DNA from: a virus
DNA: 31,469 bases
Virus record (IMG/VR): IMGVR_UViG_3300020463_000080
Coordinates: 1 to 31,469 of that record
Reading direction: 5' to 3' (one strand)
The position numbers were made by a program, and so were the translations under genes. The notes beneath the pieces are model-generated. The model ran no database searches. It saw only the letters and a program-made list of their open reading frames with translations, and was not told the DNA's origin. Positions 17,050 through 24,224 of this stretch are shown one piece after another; position 1 is the first letter of the stretch, and every line of letters begins with the position of its first letter.

Positions 17050-17058
17050 TATAAATAT
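17050..17058 (-). promoter_or_regulatory. ATATTTATA nonamer opening the neck/tail operon
   Basis: In transcript sense: ATATTTATAGTTGGTAAAC, about 29 bases before the gp13-like ATG and directly downstream of the capsid terminator. The adjoining TATAGTTGGT also occurs upstream of the scaffold gene (19996-20005), and a related form precedes bS21. Confidence 0.55.
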
Positions 17059-17068
17059 AAGACAATAA

Positions 17069-17095
17069 AAAAGGGGATGAAAAACACCCCCTTTT
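17069..17095 (-). terminator. Rho-independent terminator after major capsid gene
   Basis: In the transcript: AAAAGGGGGUG, loop UUUUU, CAUCCCCUUUU, then UU and an AT-rich tail. The 11-base stem is fully paired, with one G-U wobble. It lies about 20 bases past the gp23 stop and isolates capsid transcripts from the neck operon. Confidence 0.93.
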
Positions 17096-17116
17096 AAATA
17101 AGTTTTATATCAGATA

Positions 17117-18724
17117 TTAGATAGTATCAATACCTTTAATATAAACTTTACCATAGAATTCTGGTCTTACCATTTTCTTAGCGTATCTAGTCATAACTCC
17201 TCTTCGTGGAGTGAAGTTAGCTGGGTCATACACTAATGGTGTCATGATAAGTGGAACATATGGAGCGTAAACAGCACCAGTTTCTAAGAAATTAGAACCT
17301 TTGAATCCTAACAAGATTTCGTTGTTAGTTTGGTAAGGGTTCTTATAAACTGTATATCTGTTTGCTAGTGAACCTACTTGAGATACACCTGCTGCGAACT
17401 GTCCAGCATCTTTATCAGCGTTTACAGAGAAAGCTGGTATAGATTCTAAGATAGTACATACGTCAGGTGATGCAACGATAAAGTTCGCTCCACCTCTCAA
17501 TGTTAATTGGTGAATCTTGTTAGAAACTTTGTTAAGTTTTGTACCAAGAGTCTGGAACCAAGTGTTCTTTTGGTAAGCTACTGCTGAATTAGCAGCAGTC
17601 CAACCTCCAACACCATCATATTCCTCACCTATAACTGCAGACCAGTATTCAGTTGTTAATGCGTTACTTCTTAACATATCTAAGATTTCTAAGTCAATCT
17701 CTAATGAGATGTACTCAGATAACATAGAAGTTAATTCAGCTTCAGCATCAATACTGTGGTAAGCATTAAGGTCTTGTGCCAATTCTGGCGTCCAAACTGC
17801 TTTCAGTTTTCTAGTCTTAGCAACGATAGCCTCAGATTTCAACTCAAGGTCGATTTCTGGAATATCAAGTGTTGCACCAGCAGAACCAGAAGCGTTTAAG
17901 ACTGGGTCTTTATCTTCAAAATCACCTCTGTTACCAGCACTTGTACCGTCAGCATAGTGAACTTCAAGTCCAGCTATATCTTCGATAGCACCAGATACAA
18001 AGAATACATAGTTACTACCGTCAACTTTGTTGAAAGCATTCAAGTTTTCAGATACTCCAGTACCTGATAGATAGAATCCTCTAATTGCATCATTGTCAGC
18101 GTTAGCACTAATGTTAGATTTTGCGATAACTACTTTCGCGATGTTACCAGCATCTACAGATGCAGTAAATCGTGAATCAAAGTTTAAATCAGAAAATACA
18201 GATGCAGTAGTAGCAGTTACATTACCACTTGCAACAGCTTGCTGCTTATCAGCAAGTGTATATCCGAATCTTCCATCTCCATATAGACCGTTTTTAGCAA
18301 CATTAGTTGAACCTAAGTCCGAACCATCACCACCAAATAGTGAAGAACCTGAATAGTTTGCTCCACCAAATTGTGAGTTGTTGTATTTAAAGTCTAAGTA
18401 GAAGATAAGTCCCGAAGGTAAGTTCATCGGTTGTACCGAAACGAATTCTTTAGATGAAATTTCACCGAAGATACGTCTTACCAAAGGAAGAGCAACACCA
18501 CTCCACTCTTCATTACCTGTAGAGGTAGAAGTAGCATTTGCTTCATCAAGCAATTGTTTTGCTTGGTTTTCTAAAAGAACAGCCATTTGATGCTGGTCTC
18601 TTTCTTTTAAGCCTTCAAGAAGTCCAGTTTTGTCCCATTTGCCTTTAAGTTGTCTTGTTTCAGCCAACATTACAGCTTGTGGGTTCTTTCCTTCCATCAA
18701 CTTAGATAAATCAAAATTTGCCAT
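17117..18724 (-). CDS. 23: Major capsid protein, gp23-like
   Basis: 535 residues, close to T4 gp23 (521). Recognisable segments: LPLVRRIFGEISSKEFVSVQ then PMNLPSGLIFYLDFKY near residues 80-115; RKLKAVWTPELAQDLNAYHS then IDAEAELTSMLSEYISLEID in the middle; and near the end GAVYAPYVPLIMTP, RGVMTRYAKKMVRPEFYGKV and YIKGI. The N-terminal ~61 residues look like the delta peptide that the T4 prohead protease removes: LLDE61 then Ala62 fits the (L/I)-x-E cleavage rule and lies near the T4 site (Glu65). Builds the hexamers of the prolate head. Preceded by AAGGAGAG at good spacing and 24 bases after the scaffold gene; followed by a strong terminator. No gp24 vertex paralogue is seen in this window. 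Confidence 0.95.
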   Translation of the reverse strand: MANFDLSKLMEGKNPQAVMLAETRQLKGKWDKTGLLEGLKERDQHQMAVLLENQAKQLLDEANATSTSTGNEEWSGVALPLVRRIFGEISSKEFVSVQPMNLPSGLIFYLDFKYNNSQFGGANYSGSSLFGGDGSDLGSTNVAKNGLYGDGRFGYTLADKQQAVASGNVTATTASVFSDLNFDSRFTASVDAGNIAKVVIAKSNISANADNDAIRGFYLSGTGVSENLNAFNKVDGSNYVFFVSGAIEDIAGLEVHYADGTSAGNRGDFEDKDPVLNASGSAGATLDIPEIDLELKSEAIVAKTRKLKAVWTPELAQDLNAYHSIDAEAELTSMLSEYISLEIDLEILDMLRSNALTTEYWSAVIGEEYDGVGGWTAANSAVAYQKNTWFQTLGTKLNKVSNKIHQLTLRGGANFIVASPDVCTILESIPAFSVNADKDAGQFAAGVSQVGSLANRYTVYKNPYQTNNEILLGFKGSNFLETGAVYAPYVPLIMTPLVYDPANFTPRRGVMTRYAKKMVRPEFYGKVYIKGIDTI

Positions 18725-18748
18725 TTTTATTTCTCTCCTTTAATGTTA

Positions 18749-19897
18749 TTAAATTAAATTTGCTAACTTTTTAAATCTGTTAGCGATTTCGTTAGTACTC
18801 TCTTCGATAATTTCTTTCTTTGGAGCAGTTGAAGCAGATGCCTTAGAAGCGATACCTTCTTGGATTTTTTGCTTTTTACTGTTTCCATTGAATTTCAATG
18901 ATTCTGCAAGTGTACTAAACACTAATTTTACCTCTCTTACAGAATTAGTTCTGTCAAGAGTTTCAACCACCTTAACTTTTTGTTCATTAGTTAAGTTGTA
19001 AGAACGGAATAACTTGTTAGCGAATAATAGTTTAGCATTTAAAAGATTTACCTCGTTGATTGTACCTTTAAGAGATTTTATAGTTTTATAAGCCTCTTTT
19101 AACTCTGTCTCTTTTTGAGCTAGAGTTTCGTCCATATCTTCGTGGTCACCTTCTTCTACTTCTTCTTCTTCACCGTATCCCATTTCTCTTAGAATTTCAT
19201 CTAAGTCGATATCTTCATCTACTTCTTCTTCTTCTTCCATGTCTTTCATTTCATCCTTTGGAGCTTCATCTTCACCTTCGTGAGAATCTTCTTCCATTTC
19301 AGAATGTTTTTCATCTTCATGAGAGTCGACAGCGTCTGCAGCGATATCTTCAACTTCACCTTCTTCTTCATCATCGAGTTCTTCTTCCATATCAGATTCT
19401 AACTCTTTAATGATAGCTTCAAGGTCAAGTTCTTCGTCTACCTCTTCATCGTGGTCACCTTCAGCAACTTCGTCAACTTCCTCTTCTTCTTCAGCAATTT
19501 CAGATACTTCTTCAGTTTCTTCTTTTACTTCTTCTTTAGATTCGTCTTCGTCTTCGCCTTCTTTTAAGTCATCCACTTTGTCAAGGTTACCATCTTCTGC
19601 TCCAACTTCTGCTGTTTCTTTTTCAGTTTCTGGGTCTAACTCAGTATGAGCATCATCGTACTCAGGTTCTTTGTTATCTCCTGCACCTATTTTAGAAGAA
19701 TCTACAGTTTCTTCTACTTCTTCAACTTCCTCTTTATCATCTTCTTCAGCAATTTCTGCTTGAAGTTTTTTAGATAAAATAGATTGTAGTTTAGGAGTAA
19801 AAGCTTCCTCTAATGCGATTTTAGCATTAGCGATTGCAGTTTCCTTTACAGCTTTAGCGTCAGCGATGGCTTCTTTTAACAATTTAGAATTTGCCAT
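18749..19897 (-). CDS. 22: Prohead core scaffold, gp22-like, extremely acidic
   Basis: 382 residues. The call rests on position (directly before gp23 and after the protease cluster), composition and ends. The N-terminus MANSKLLKEAIADAKAVKE is helical with LLKE9 followed by Ala, a candidate gp21 cleavage site. Residues ~55-255 are a Glu/Asp/Val low-complexity tract (runs such as EEEEVDE). The C-terminal third is helical (KLLFANKLFRSYNLTNEQKV, then TLDRTNSVREVKLVFSTLAE) and ends NEIANRFKKLANLI, like T4 gp22, which ends in a short basic/hydrophobic helix. In T4, gp22 forms the core on which the capsid is built and is then degraded by gp21. It is longer than T4 gp22 (269) because of the acidic tract. 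AAGGAAGG lies 8 bases before the ATG. Confidence 0.82.
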   Translation of the reverse strand: MANSKLLKEAIADAKAVKETAIANAKIALEEAFTPKLQSILSKKLQAEIAEEDDKEEVEEVEETVDSSKIGAGDNKEPEYDDAHTELDPETEKETAEVGAEDGNLDKVDDLKEGEDEDESKEEVKEETEEVSEIAEEEEEVDEVAEGDHDEEVDEELDLEAIIKELESDMEEELDDEEEGEVEDIAADAVDSHEDEKHSEMEEDSHEGEDEAPKDEMKDMEEEEEVDEDIDLDEILREMGYGEEEEVEEGDHEDMDETLAQKETELKEAYKTIKSLKGTINEVNLLNAKLLFANKLFRSYNLTNEQKVKVVETLDRTNSVREVKLVFSTLAESLKFNGNSKKQKIQEGIASKASASTAPKKEIIEESTNEIANRFKKLANLI

Positions 19898-19993
19898 AGT
19901 TTTAGCCTTCCTTTTTTAAATCTGAAAATATTGGGATTCTCAATAATGGTTAGGTCGGTTGTTTGGTCACTTCACATAAAGGTGAGTATTCAT

Positions 19994-20005
19994 TAACCAA
20001 CTATA
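19994..20005 (-). promoter_or_regulatory. TATAGTTGGT element shared with the gp13 promoter region
   Basis: The 10-base sequence ACCAACTATA (plus strand, 19996-20005) recurs exactly at 17043-17052 beside the neck-operon nonamer, and a near copy (AACAACTATA) lies at 20375-20384 before bS21. Here it stands without a nonamer. Likely a shared regulatory or promoter-downstream element; function unknown. Confidence 0.35.
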
Positions 20006-20008
20006 CAA

Positions 20009-20030
20009 AACACACATAGAGTCGTGTGTT
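20009..20030 (-). terminator. Possible hairpin (weak terminator or leader structure) between bS21 and gp22 genes
   Basis: In the transcript: AACACAC, loop GACUCUAU, GUGUGUU, then UUG. The 7-bp stem has an 8-base loop and the U-run after it is short, so termination would be partial at best. It could set the relative amounts of bS21 and scaffold transcripts, or form part of the 186-base leader of gp22. The rest of this gap (19898-20083) shows only the nonamer variant and the TATAGTTGGT element. Confidence 0.35.
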
Positions 20031-20036
20031 ACTGAG

Positions 20037-20045
20037 TATAAGTAT
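20037..20045 (-). promoter_or_regulatory. One-base variant of the nonamer (ATACTTATA) upstream of gp22
   Basis: The gp22 leader has no exact ATATTTATA, but ATACTTATA occurs about 40 bases after the bS21 stop. It is preceded at 22 bases by TAGCGGTTTTTAAT, which also precedes the exact nonamer at 31161 at almost the same distance. A divergent promoter is possible. Confidence 0.35.
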
Positions 20046-20083
20046 TATAATAGATTAAAAACCGCTAATTTTGGTGATAAAGA

Positions 20084-20356
20084 TTATCTGCTACTTCCTT
20101 TTTTTCTTTTTTTAGTGTGTAATCTCACACTCGTATCACCATCATCAATTTTTTCTAATATAACTTGTCTTTGATTTTGTCTGATTGCTTGTAACTTCTG
20201 TTTTCTTTTACGAGTAGTTGGTTTTACAAATTCTTGTCTTTTCCTAACTTCGAATAAATGACCAGACTCACTTACTCTTCTCTTAAATATTTTTAATGCT
20301 TTTTGTATGTCTCCTTTTCTTACTTGAACTGAGACTAGTTTTGGGTGTTTACTCAT
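20084..20356 (-). CDS. rpsU: Phage-encoded ribosomal protein bS21 homologue
   Basis: 90 residues; bacterial bS21 is usually about 55-75. The family signature is clear: VQVRKGDIQKALKIFKRRVS, ESGHLFEVRKRQEFVKPTTR, then KRKQKLQAIRQNQRQ. It matches the bS21 pattern of a short N-terminal strand, KALRRFKR, an EVRRREFYEKPT-like segment and a basic helix. After about residue 64 there is an extra basic tail (TKKRKKGSSR). bS21 sits on the 30S platform near the anti-Shine-Dalgarno end of 16S rRNA and aids initiation; several marine phages are known to carry it. Altering host ribosome choice of mRNAs is the obvious inference. It has its own promoter-like motif. Odd: AAGGAG lies only 1 base before the ATG, unusually close, and I see no better start. 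Confidence 0.9.
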   Translation of the reverse strand: MSKHPKLVSVQVRKGDIQKALKIFKRRVSESGHLFEVRKRQEFVKPTTRKRKQKLQAIRQNQRQVILEKIDDGDTSVRLHTKKRKKGSSR

Positions 20357-20379
20357 TCTCCTTTATTTAGTGTAACAAC

Positions 20380-20388
20380 TATAAATAT
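20380..20388 (-). promoter_or_regulatory. ATATTTATA nonamer upstream of bS21
   Basis: Transcript sense: ATATATTTATAGTTGTTACAC, 23 bases before the bS21 ATG. Close in sequence to the neck-operon promoter region (ATATTTATAGTTGGTAAAC), extending the similarity beyond the nonamer. Confidence 0.55.
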
Positions 20389-20391
20389 ATA

Positions 20392-20736
20392 CTACGAACC
20401 TTTTCCGGTCCCACTCTTTCTTCCACCAGTATGAGTAGATACATTGATTGGTTTTTTACCTTGGCCTCTTGATGTCTTACCACCACGATTCGCTTTGTTT
20501 TGTGCTGCCCTCTTTCTACGAGTTGCACTTTCTTTTTCTTTTTTACTCATTGTGGCTGCTTTTGCTGCGGGTACACATTTAGCATATCCTTTTTTCTTAC
20601 CACTTGTACCACATGGTGGATGTTTTCCACTCTTATCTTTTTTTCCGATATTGACCCACTTCTTCTTAAACCAGTTTCTCAAATCTTCGTTTCTGGTTTC
20701 TTCAAATATTTCATCTAAGATATCTTGCAGTTTCAT
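20392..20736 (-). CDS. Small basic protein with MKLxDILxE leader (114 aa)
   Basis: The leader MKLQDILDE is followed by a domain known from phage and giant-virus proteins of unknown function: LRNWFKKKWVNIGKKD, then GKHPPCGTSGKKKGYAKCVP and AAKAATMSKKEKESATRRKR. Two cysteines (PPCG and AKCVP) could bind metal. The C-terminal 40 residues are Lys/Arg/Gly-rich and end TGGRKSGTGKGS, likely disordered and nucleic-acid binding. With the LDE9 cleavage-like site, a DNA-binding internal head protein carried into the prohead by its leader is a reasonable inference. The ATG overlaps the stop of the preceding gene (ATGA). Confidence 0.8.
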   Translation of the reverse strand: MKLQDILDEIFEETRNEDLRNWFKKKWVNIGKKDKSGKHPPCGTSGKKKGYAKCVPAAKAATMSKKEKESATRRKRAAQNKANRGGKTSRGQGKKPINVSTHTGGRKSGTGKGS

Positions 20737-20963
20737 CTTTTTTCTAAATTATACTTCCTAATGGTTCTATCATCTAATAGTTTACCATTTACTGTCATCA
20801 ATCTTTTACCTTTGTAATACACATTCCAATTTCCTTTTGGTGATGCATCGACTTCAATATCTCTAAAATCTTTTATCTTATTATTTGATACTTGAATTGT
20901 ATCTAAAAACTCTGCTGCTTTAGGAGTTAGTGAAATCTCGTTAAGAATATCTATTAGTTTCAT
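20733..20963 (-). CDS. Small protein with MKLxDILxE leader (76 aa)
   Basis: Not recognised. It opens MKLIDILNEIS, the same leader as two neighbours, with LNE9 as a candidate protease site. The rest (LTPKAAEFLDTIQVSNNKIK, then FRDIEVDASPKGNWNVYYKG and KRLMTVNGKLLDDRTIRKYN) looks like a small mixed alpha/beta fold with a basic C-terminus. It overlaps the 429-aa gene upstream and the 114-aa gene downstream by 4 bases each (ATGA), so it is translationally coupled. Candidate internal head protein. Confidence 0.75.
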   Translation of the reverse strand: MKLIDILNEISLTPKAAEFLDTIQVSNNKIKDFRDIEVDASPKGNWNVYYKGKRLMTVNGKLLDDRTIRKYNLEKR

Positions 20964-22249
20964 TTTCCTAATTGAAATAATTTTTCTTCAATTGCTGCAT
21001 TAGTTCTGTAATCATAATGTTTTGGATTCTCTCCAAAATCTTTTAGAGATTTTTCCAACCACATTCTATATTTTCTTTTACCAAATTTTTTTTCCATTGT
21101 AGAAAGTACATCGTAAAATATCTTTTCAGATTTAACTTTTTTTACTAAATCTTTGACTTGTTTTTTATCTTCACTTATACCTTCAGCAAATTTCATTAAC
21201 CCTCTCACTCGTTTTACTAATGTACCTGCAGGAATCCCATAGGTATCACTCATTACACCTTGAGTAAACTTATTTGATAAGAAGTTAGATAATTCTTTTT
21301 TAGTTGCAATACCACTCTTAAATTGGTTTCTTGCAATAGAATCTAATTCTTTAGCATCTATCTTACCTTTAAAATATGCAGTAAGTGCATCTGCTTTGTA
21401 GTTGTATTTTGCTTCGTTTGCTGATTCTCTCGGGTCTTTTTTAGATAAAGTTTTTGATATACTCTTAAGATACTTAAGTTCTTGTTTAGCACCTTTATGT
21501 TTAGCATATCTTTCTAAACCAAATGATAACATTATACCAATTGATATATGTAATCTTCCTTTTTTAGCTTTTGGATATTTTCTACCATATGGTGAAGAGT
21601 TAAACCAATCTAACATAGCTTGTGCCATTTCCTTAGATACTTTGATTCCCTCTACTTCACGAGTCTGTCCTTTGATTACTCTTTTTAATCCACCTTCTGC
21701 AGAGATTTCGTTTATTGATTCATCAACACCTTTGATTTTCCTTTGGGTCATCATTACTTTGTACCCATCCTTTTTCATATCACCCATAAACTTTTGAGCC
21801 ATCTTTTTATCAGCGTAGGCTGCAAATGCAGGTTTGATAGGTTTAGGTCCTTTTCCATATGCTACAACAAATGCTTCGTTTACTGATTCGTTTACTTTTT
21901 GAAGATGTTTGTAAATCTTGTTTGCAAATGCAGGTGAAGTAAGTTTAGCAATAAAGATAATTGTTTTTCTTTTATCTAACTTGACACTCTTTCCACTTCC
22001 ACTACCTTTTACATCAGGTGGGTTACCATCCATTGAGTATCCATAATCTATAATATTGATAAGTTCGTTGTTACTATTAAAGGTAAGTTTGTATGCAGAT
22101 ATCCTTGAACTATACATAACTCTTATTGTTAGTTCAAAGTTTCCTTCTCTATCCTTCTTATCAGAACCAATAACCATTCCAAACTTTTCGCCTGTCTTTC
22201 GGTTTTGTCCTTTTATAGAAGCCTCTTTTAGTTTTTGCATTTTCTCCAT
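20960..22249 (-). CDS. Candidate internal-head polyprotein with ES(V/I/A)NE linkers (429 aa)
   Basis: Not recognised as a whole. The leader MEKMQKLKE9 is followed by four dissimilar basic modules joined by near-identical linkers: VNESVNE (119-125), VDESINE (175-181) and PRESANE (273-279), each followed by Ala or Ile. Module 1 (10-125) includes NRKTGEKFGMVIGSDKKDRE and a GSGSGKSV loop. Module 2 (126-181) is short: FVVAYGKGPKPIKP then a Lys/Met-rich helix. Module 3 (182-279) and module 4 (280-429) are Lys-rich and helical. The linkers resemble the (L/I)-x-E rule of T4 prohead protease, so a polyprotein cut inside the prohead is inferred. Start: M1 puts the Glu at position 9, as in gp22 and three neighbours, and has GGTGG upstream; M4 is an alternative. 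It overlaps the previous gene by 22 bases. Confidence 0.8.
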   Translation of the reverse strand: MEKMQKLKEASIKGQNRKTGEKFGMVIGSDKKDREGNFELTIRVMYSSRISAYKLTFNSNNELINIIDYGYSMDGNPPDVKGSGSGKSVKLDKRKTIIFIAKLTSPAFANKIYKHLQKVNESVNEAFVVAYGKGPKPIKPAFAAYADKKMAQKFMGDMKKDGYKVMMTQRKIKGVDESINEISAEGGLKRVIKGQTREVEGIKVSKEMAQAMLDWFNSSPYGRKYPKAKKGRLHISIGIMLSFGLERYAKHKGAKQELKYLKSISKTLSKKDPRESANEAKYNYKADALTAYFKGKIDAKELDSIARNQFKSGIATKKELSNFLSNKFTQGVMSDTYGIPAGTLVKRVRGLMKFAEGISEDKKQVKDLVKKVKSEKIFYDVLSTMEKKFGKRKYRMWLEKSLKDFGENPKHYDYRTNAAIEEKLFQLGK

Positions 22250-22989
22250 GTTCCACCCTTAGATTTATAATTTTTTGCAGCCCATCCATTAGCATATGCA
22301 GACGGGTAAACATCAAATTTTCTTTTAGCAGCTGCTTTGGATGCTGCCCACTTACCAGGGTCATTCGGACAACTTTTTTCAGTCATAATCATTCTTTCAA
22401 CTTTTCGTCCAAACTCATAGAGTACTTGTTCTTGTTCGTTTAGGTCAGACTCTTCTTTGATTGTAGTAGTGATTGAACCATCAGTATTTCTACTTGAAAC
22501 TTTTACTGATTCTTCATTTACTGATTTATCACCACATCCACCTGGAGTAGTTCCTCCACATCCACATCCACAATCACCTTTTGATTCTGCGATACCTAAT
22601 CTTTGTTTCATTTCATCTTCAGTAATCTCACCAATTTTATAGTACCTCGAAAGTATGTTGCCCATATCTTCGTATAATCCATTCATTCTTTGGTCTAAGC
22701 TCCTTGCCTCTTTTGCAACTTTATCAAATTGAGTACCTAACTTAGTTAACTCACCCATATTCCTTTTTACTGTGTGTCTATCAAACCAATCATCAGCTTC
22801 TCTTAGAGCAAGTTCTCTAGCAGCCTCTGTGATACCACCCAAAGTTTCAGCAACTTCAATGATATCAGATTTTCTATCCATAGATTCTTGATATTTGTTG
22901 TATGTAGAAACGATTTCTAAGAAGTGTTTCTTTACTTCGTTAGACAATCCTCTATCTTCTGATTCTTTAAGTATATCTGTTAGTTTCAT
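22228..22989 (-). CDS. MKLxDILxE-leader protein with Cys cluster and C-terminal KWAASKAAAKRKF domain (253 aa)
   Basis: The leader MKLTDILKE9 precedes a helical region (20-135) rich in Glu and Arg. Then comes a compact Cys/Gly cluster (Cys140, Cys142, Cys144, Cys152: GDCGCGCGG...GGCGD), two linker-like sites (SVNE159, DLNE185), and a final domain: CPNDPGKWAASKAAAKRK, FDVYPSAYANGWAAKNYKSK, GGTWRKC. That domain recurs at the ends of many phage proteins of unknown function; Cys207 and Cys251 bracket it and may pair or bind metal. It looks like another multi-module internal protein. AAGGAGAG at good spacing fixes the start. Function unknown; packaging into the prohead is inferred from leader and context. 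Confidence 0.8.
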   Translation of the reverse strand: MKLTDILKESEDRGLSNEVKKHFLEIVSTYNKYQESMDRKSDIIEVAETLGGITEAARELALREADDWFDRHTVKRNMGELTKLGTQFDKVAKEARSLDQRMNGLYEDMGNILSRYYKIGEITEDEMKQRLGIAESKGDCGCGCGGTTPGGCGDKSVNEESVKVSSRNTDGSITTTIKEESDLNEQEQVLYEFGRKVERMIMTEKSCPNDPGKWAASKAAAKRKFDVYPSAYANGWAAKNYKSKGGTWRKCKN

Positions 22990-22998
22990 ATTCTCTCC

Positions 22999-23223
22999 TT
23001 ATGATTTTCTTTTTAGCATCTTATGTACATCTTTGATTCTTTCAATAGCATTTTCTAAATGGTCCATTGCTTCAAGAACACCATCTTCTTCTAACATTTC
23101 AAGTGCTTCTGAAAAATCAATCTTAACTGTACTTGCAAGGGTTTTTAATTCTCTTTCTTCTTTTTTGAATTTTCCTTCTTTTAAAGGTTCTTCTTTTAAT
23201 GGTACTAAATCTACTAATTTCAT
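22999..23223 (-). CDS. Small acidic-helical protein with short leader (74 aa)
   Basis: Not recognised. It starts MKLVDLVPLKEEPLKEGKFK, a variant of the MKLxDIL leader with two LKE sites (Glu11 and Glu16). The remainder (ERELKTLASTVKIDFSEALE, then MLEEDGVLEAMDHLENAIER and a basic end) is predicted by eye to be a pair of amphipathic helices. AAGGAG at good spacing. It sits between the YVHFDGYPS protein and the 253-aa protein in the protease-linked cluster. Size and helical character are like T4 core proteins gp67/gp68, but I see no sequence evidence for either. Confidence 0.75.
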   Translation of the reverse strand: MKLVDLVPLKEEPLKEGKFKKEERELKTLASTVKIDFSEALEMLEEDGVLEAMDHLENAIERIKDVHKMLKRKS

Positions 23224-23232
23224 TTTGTCTCC

Positions 23233-23643
23233 TTAATATAATTTTTTTAATGCCTTTTCACCAGATGCTGCGAAATACCATTTTCTATCTCTCATATCAT
23301 ATAAATATACATATTCTGCACCACCCGCCATACCACTCTTTTTTATGTATTTTGCAATATCTTTAACATCACCCTTTATAGGACTTGGTTTCTCGTTATA
23401 GAACTCTACTGGTTTATCAGCAAAGATTCCTCTTGCTCCACCACTTTTAATTAGTTTAAGAACATCTTTTTCGTTCTTCATGTGTTTCTTAATACCTGGT
23501 TTCATATTAGATGGGTATCCATCAAAATGAACATAGCCTGATTGAATCTTTCCACTTCTATCGATAATACCAATTTGTGAACGAGTTCCTTCTTTCAGAC
23601 TACCTAATGCTTTTAAATTTACTATTCCGCCTAATCTTATCAT
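23233..23643 (-). CDS. YVHFDGYPS-family phage protein (136 aa)
   Basis: After a leader-like segment ending GSLKE18, the sequence reads SQIGIIDRSGKIQSGYVHFD, GYPSNMKPGIKKHMKNEKDV, LKLIKSGGARGIFADKPVEF. The HFDGYP core and following helix are typical of a phage protein family of unknown function found in many tailed phages. The C-terminal half (EYVYLYDMRDRKWYFAASG) is a beta-hairpin region also typical of that family. The ATG overlaps the protease stop (ATGA) without its own Shine-Dalgarno, so translation is coupled to gp21. The LKE18-Gly junction may be a gp21 site (inference). Confidence 0.75.
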   Translation of the reverse strand: MIRLGGIVNLKALGSLKEGTRSQIGIIDRSGKIQSGYVHFDGYPSNMKPGIKKHMKNEKDVLKLIKSGGARGIFADKPVEFYNEKPSPIKGDVKDIAKYIKKSGMAGGAEYVYLYDMRDRKWYFAASGEKALKKLY

Positions 23644-24224
23644 GATAATTCTGTTATTATTTCTCTTATTAAATCATGTGCCTTACAATAGTTACCACAC
23701 ACATCTGCAGATATAACTTTTTTAGATTCGTTTACTGGTGTCATAAATGCACCATGTGTTGATGGATTGGAAACAAAATCCCAACCAAGTAATTCAAAAT
23801 CTTCACCAACTCTAACCTTACCATTACCGATTGGTTCTACTGAACCCATACCTCTTGAGGAAATACCTAAAAGGATATTTGCCTTAAGTAATTCTTTTAA
23901 TATGTTACCAGATGGAGTTGGTAGTATTTCTACAGTACCTATTAAATCATCACCTTCCCAATGTATTTCTTTTACATTGTGAGAAACATTTTTTAAGTTT
24001 ATTACAGAAGAGTCCGGATGGTCTAACTCACCCAACGCTCTTCTTTCTTTAATGAGAGTTTCATACTTTTTAGCTTCTCTCATTAGAATTTCTTTTGGAT
24101 ATACTCTTTCGTTTTGGTTAGGAGCACCAGCTCTTTGAAGAATACCTTTTACCAATGTCCTACCATTAGCATCTTCGTTTACTTTTCCTTCAAATAATCT
24201 TGTTTCTATTAATAAATTTTTCAT
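23640..24224 (-). CDS. 21: Prohead protease, gp21-like
   Basis: 194 residues from the ATG at 24224. A longer reading from an upstream TTG adds four residues, but GGGGAG lies 4 bases before this ATG and the ATG overlaps the preceding stop (TAATG). Family signatures: RRALGELDHPDSS with His69; NVSHNVKEIHWEGDDLIGTV; EILPTPSGNILKELLKANIL followed by LGISSRGMG with Ser122/Ser123; and GWDFVSNPSTHGAFM with Asp149. These fit the T4 prohead serine protease fold, with His and Ser as catalytic residues. In T4, gp21 cuts scaffold, capsid and internal proteins after (L/I)-x-E and finally itself. Possible self-cleavage sites here are LIE7, LFE12 and VNE166, the last removing a Cys-containing tail. It is smaller than T4 gp21 precursor (212). 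Confidence 0.93.
   Translation of the reverse strand: MKNLLIETRLFEGKVNEDANGRTLVKGILQRAGAPNQNERVYPKEILMREAKKYETLIKERRALGELDHPDSSVINLKNVSHNVKEIHWEGDDLIGTVEILPTPSGNILKELLKANILLGISSRGMGSVEPIGNGKVRVGEDFELLGWDFVSNPSTHGAFMTPVNESKKVISADVCGNYCKAHDLIREIITELS

Noticed and set aside
19410-19649. Plus-strand Ser-rich open frame (79 codons)
   Set aside because: It is the antisense image of the Glu/Asp-rich tract of the gp22-like scaffold (gaa/gag read as ttc/ctc, in another frame tct/tcc).
22161-22364. Minus-strand open frame of 67 codons crossing the junction of the 253- and 429-aa genes
   Set aside because: It lies in a different frame from two well-supported genes, has no ribosome-binding site and has no recognisable sequence.
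22999-23223. 74-aa protein as gp67 or gp68 core protein
   Set aside because: Size and helical nature fit, but I can point to no shared residues; left unnamed.
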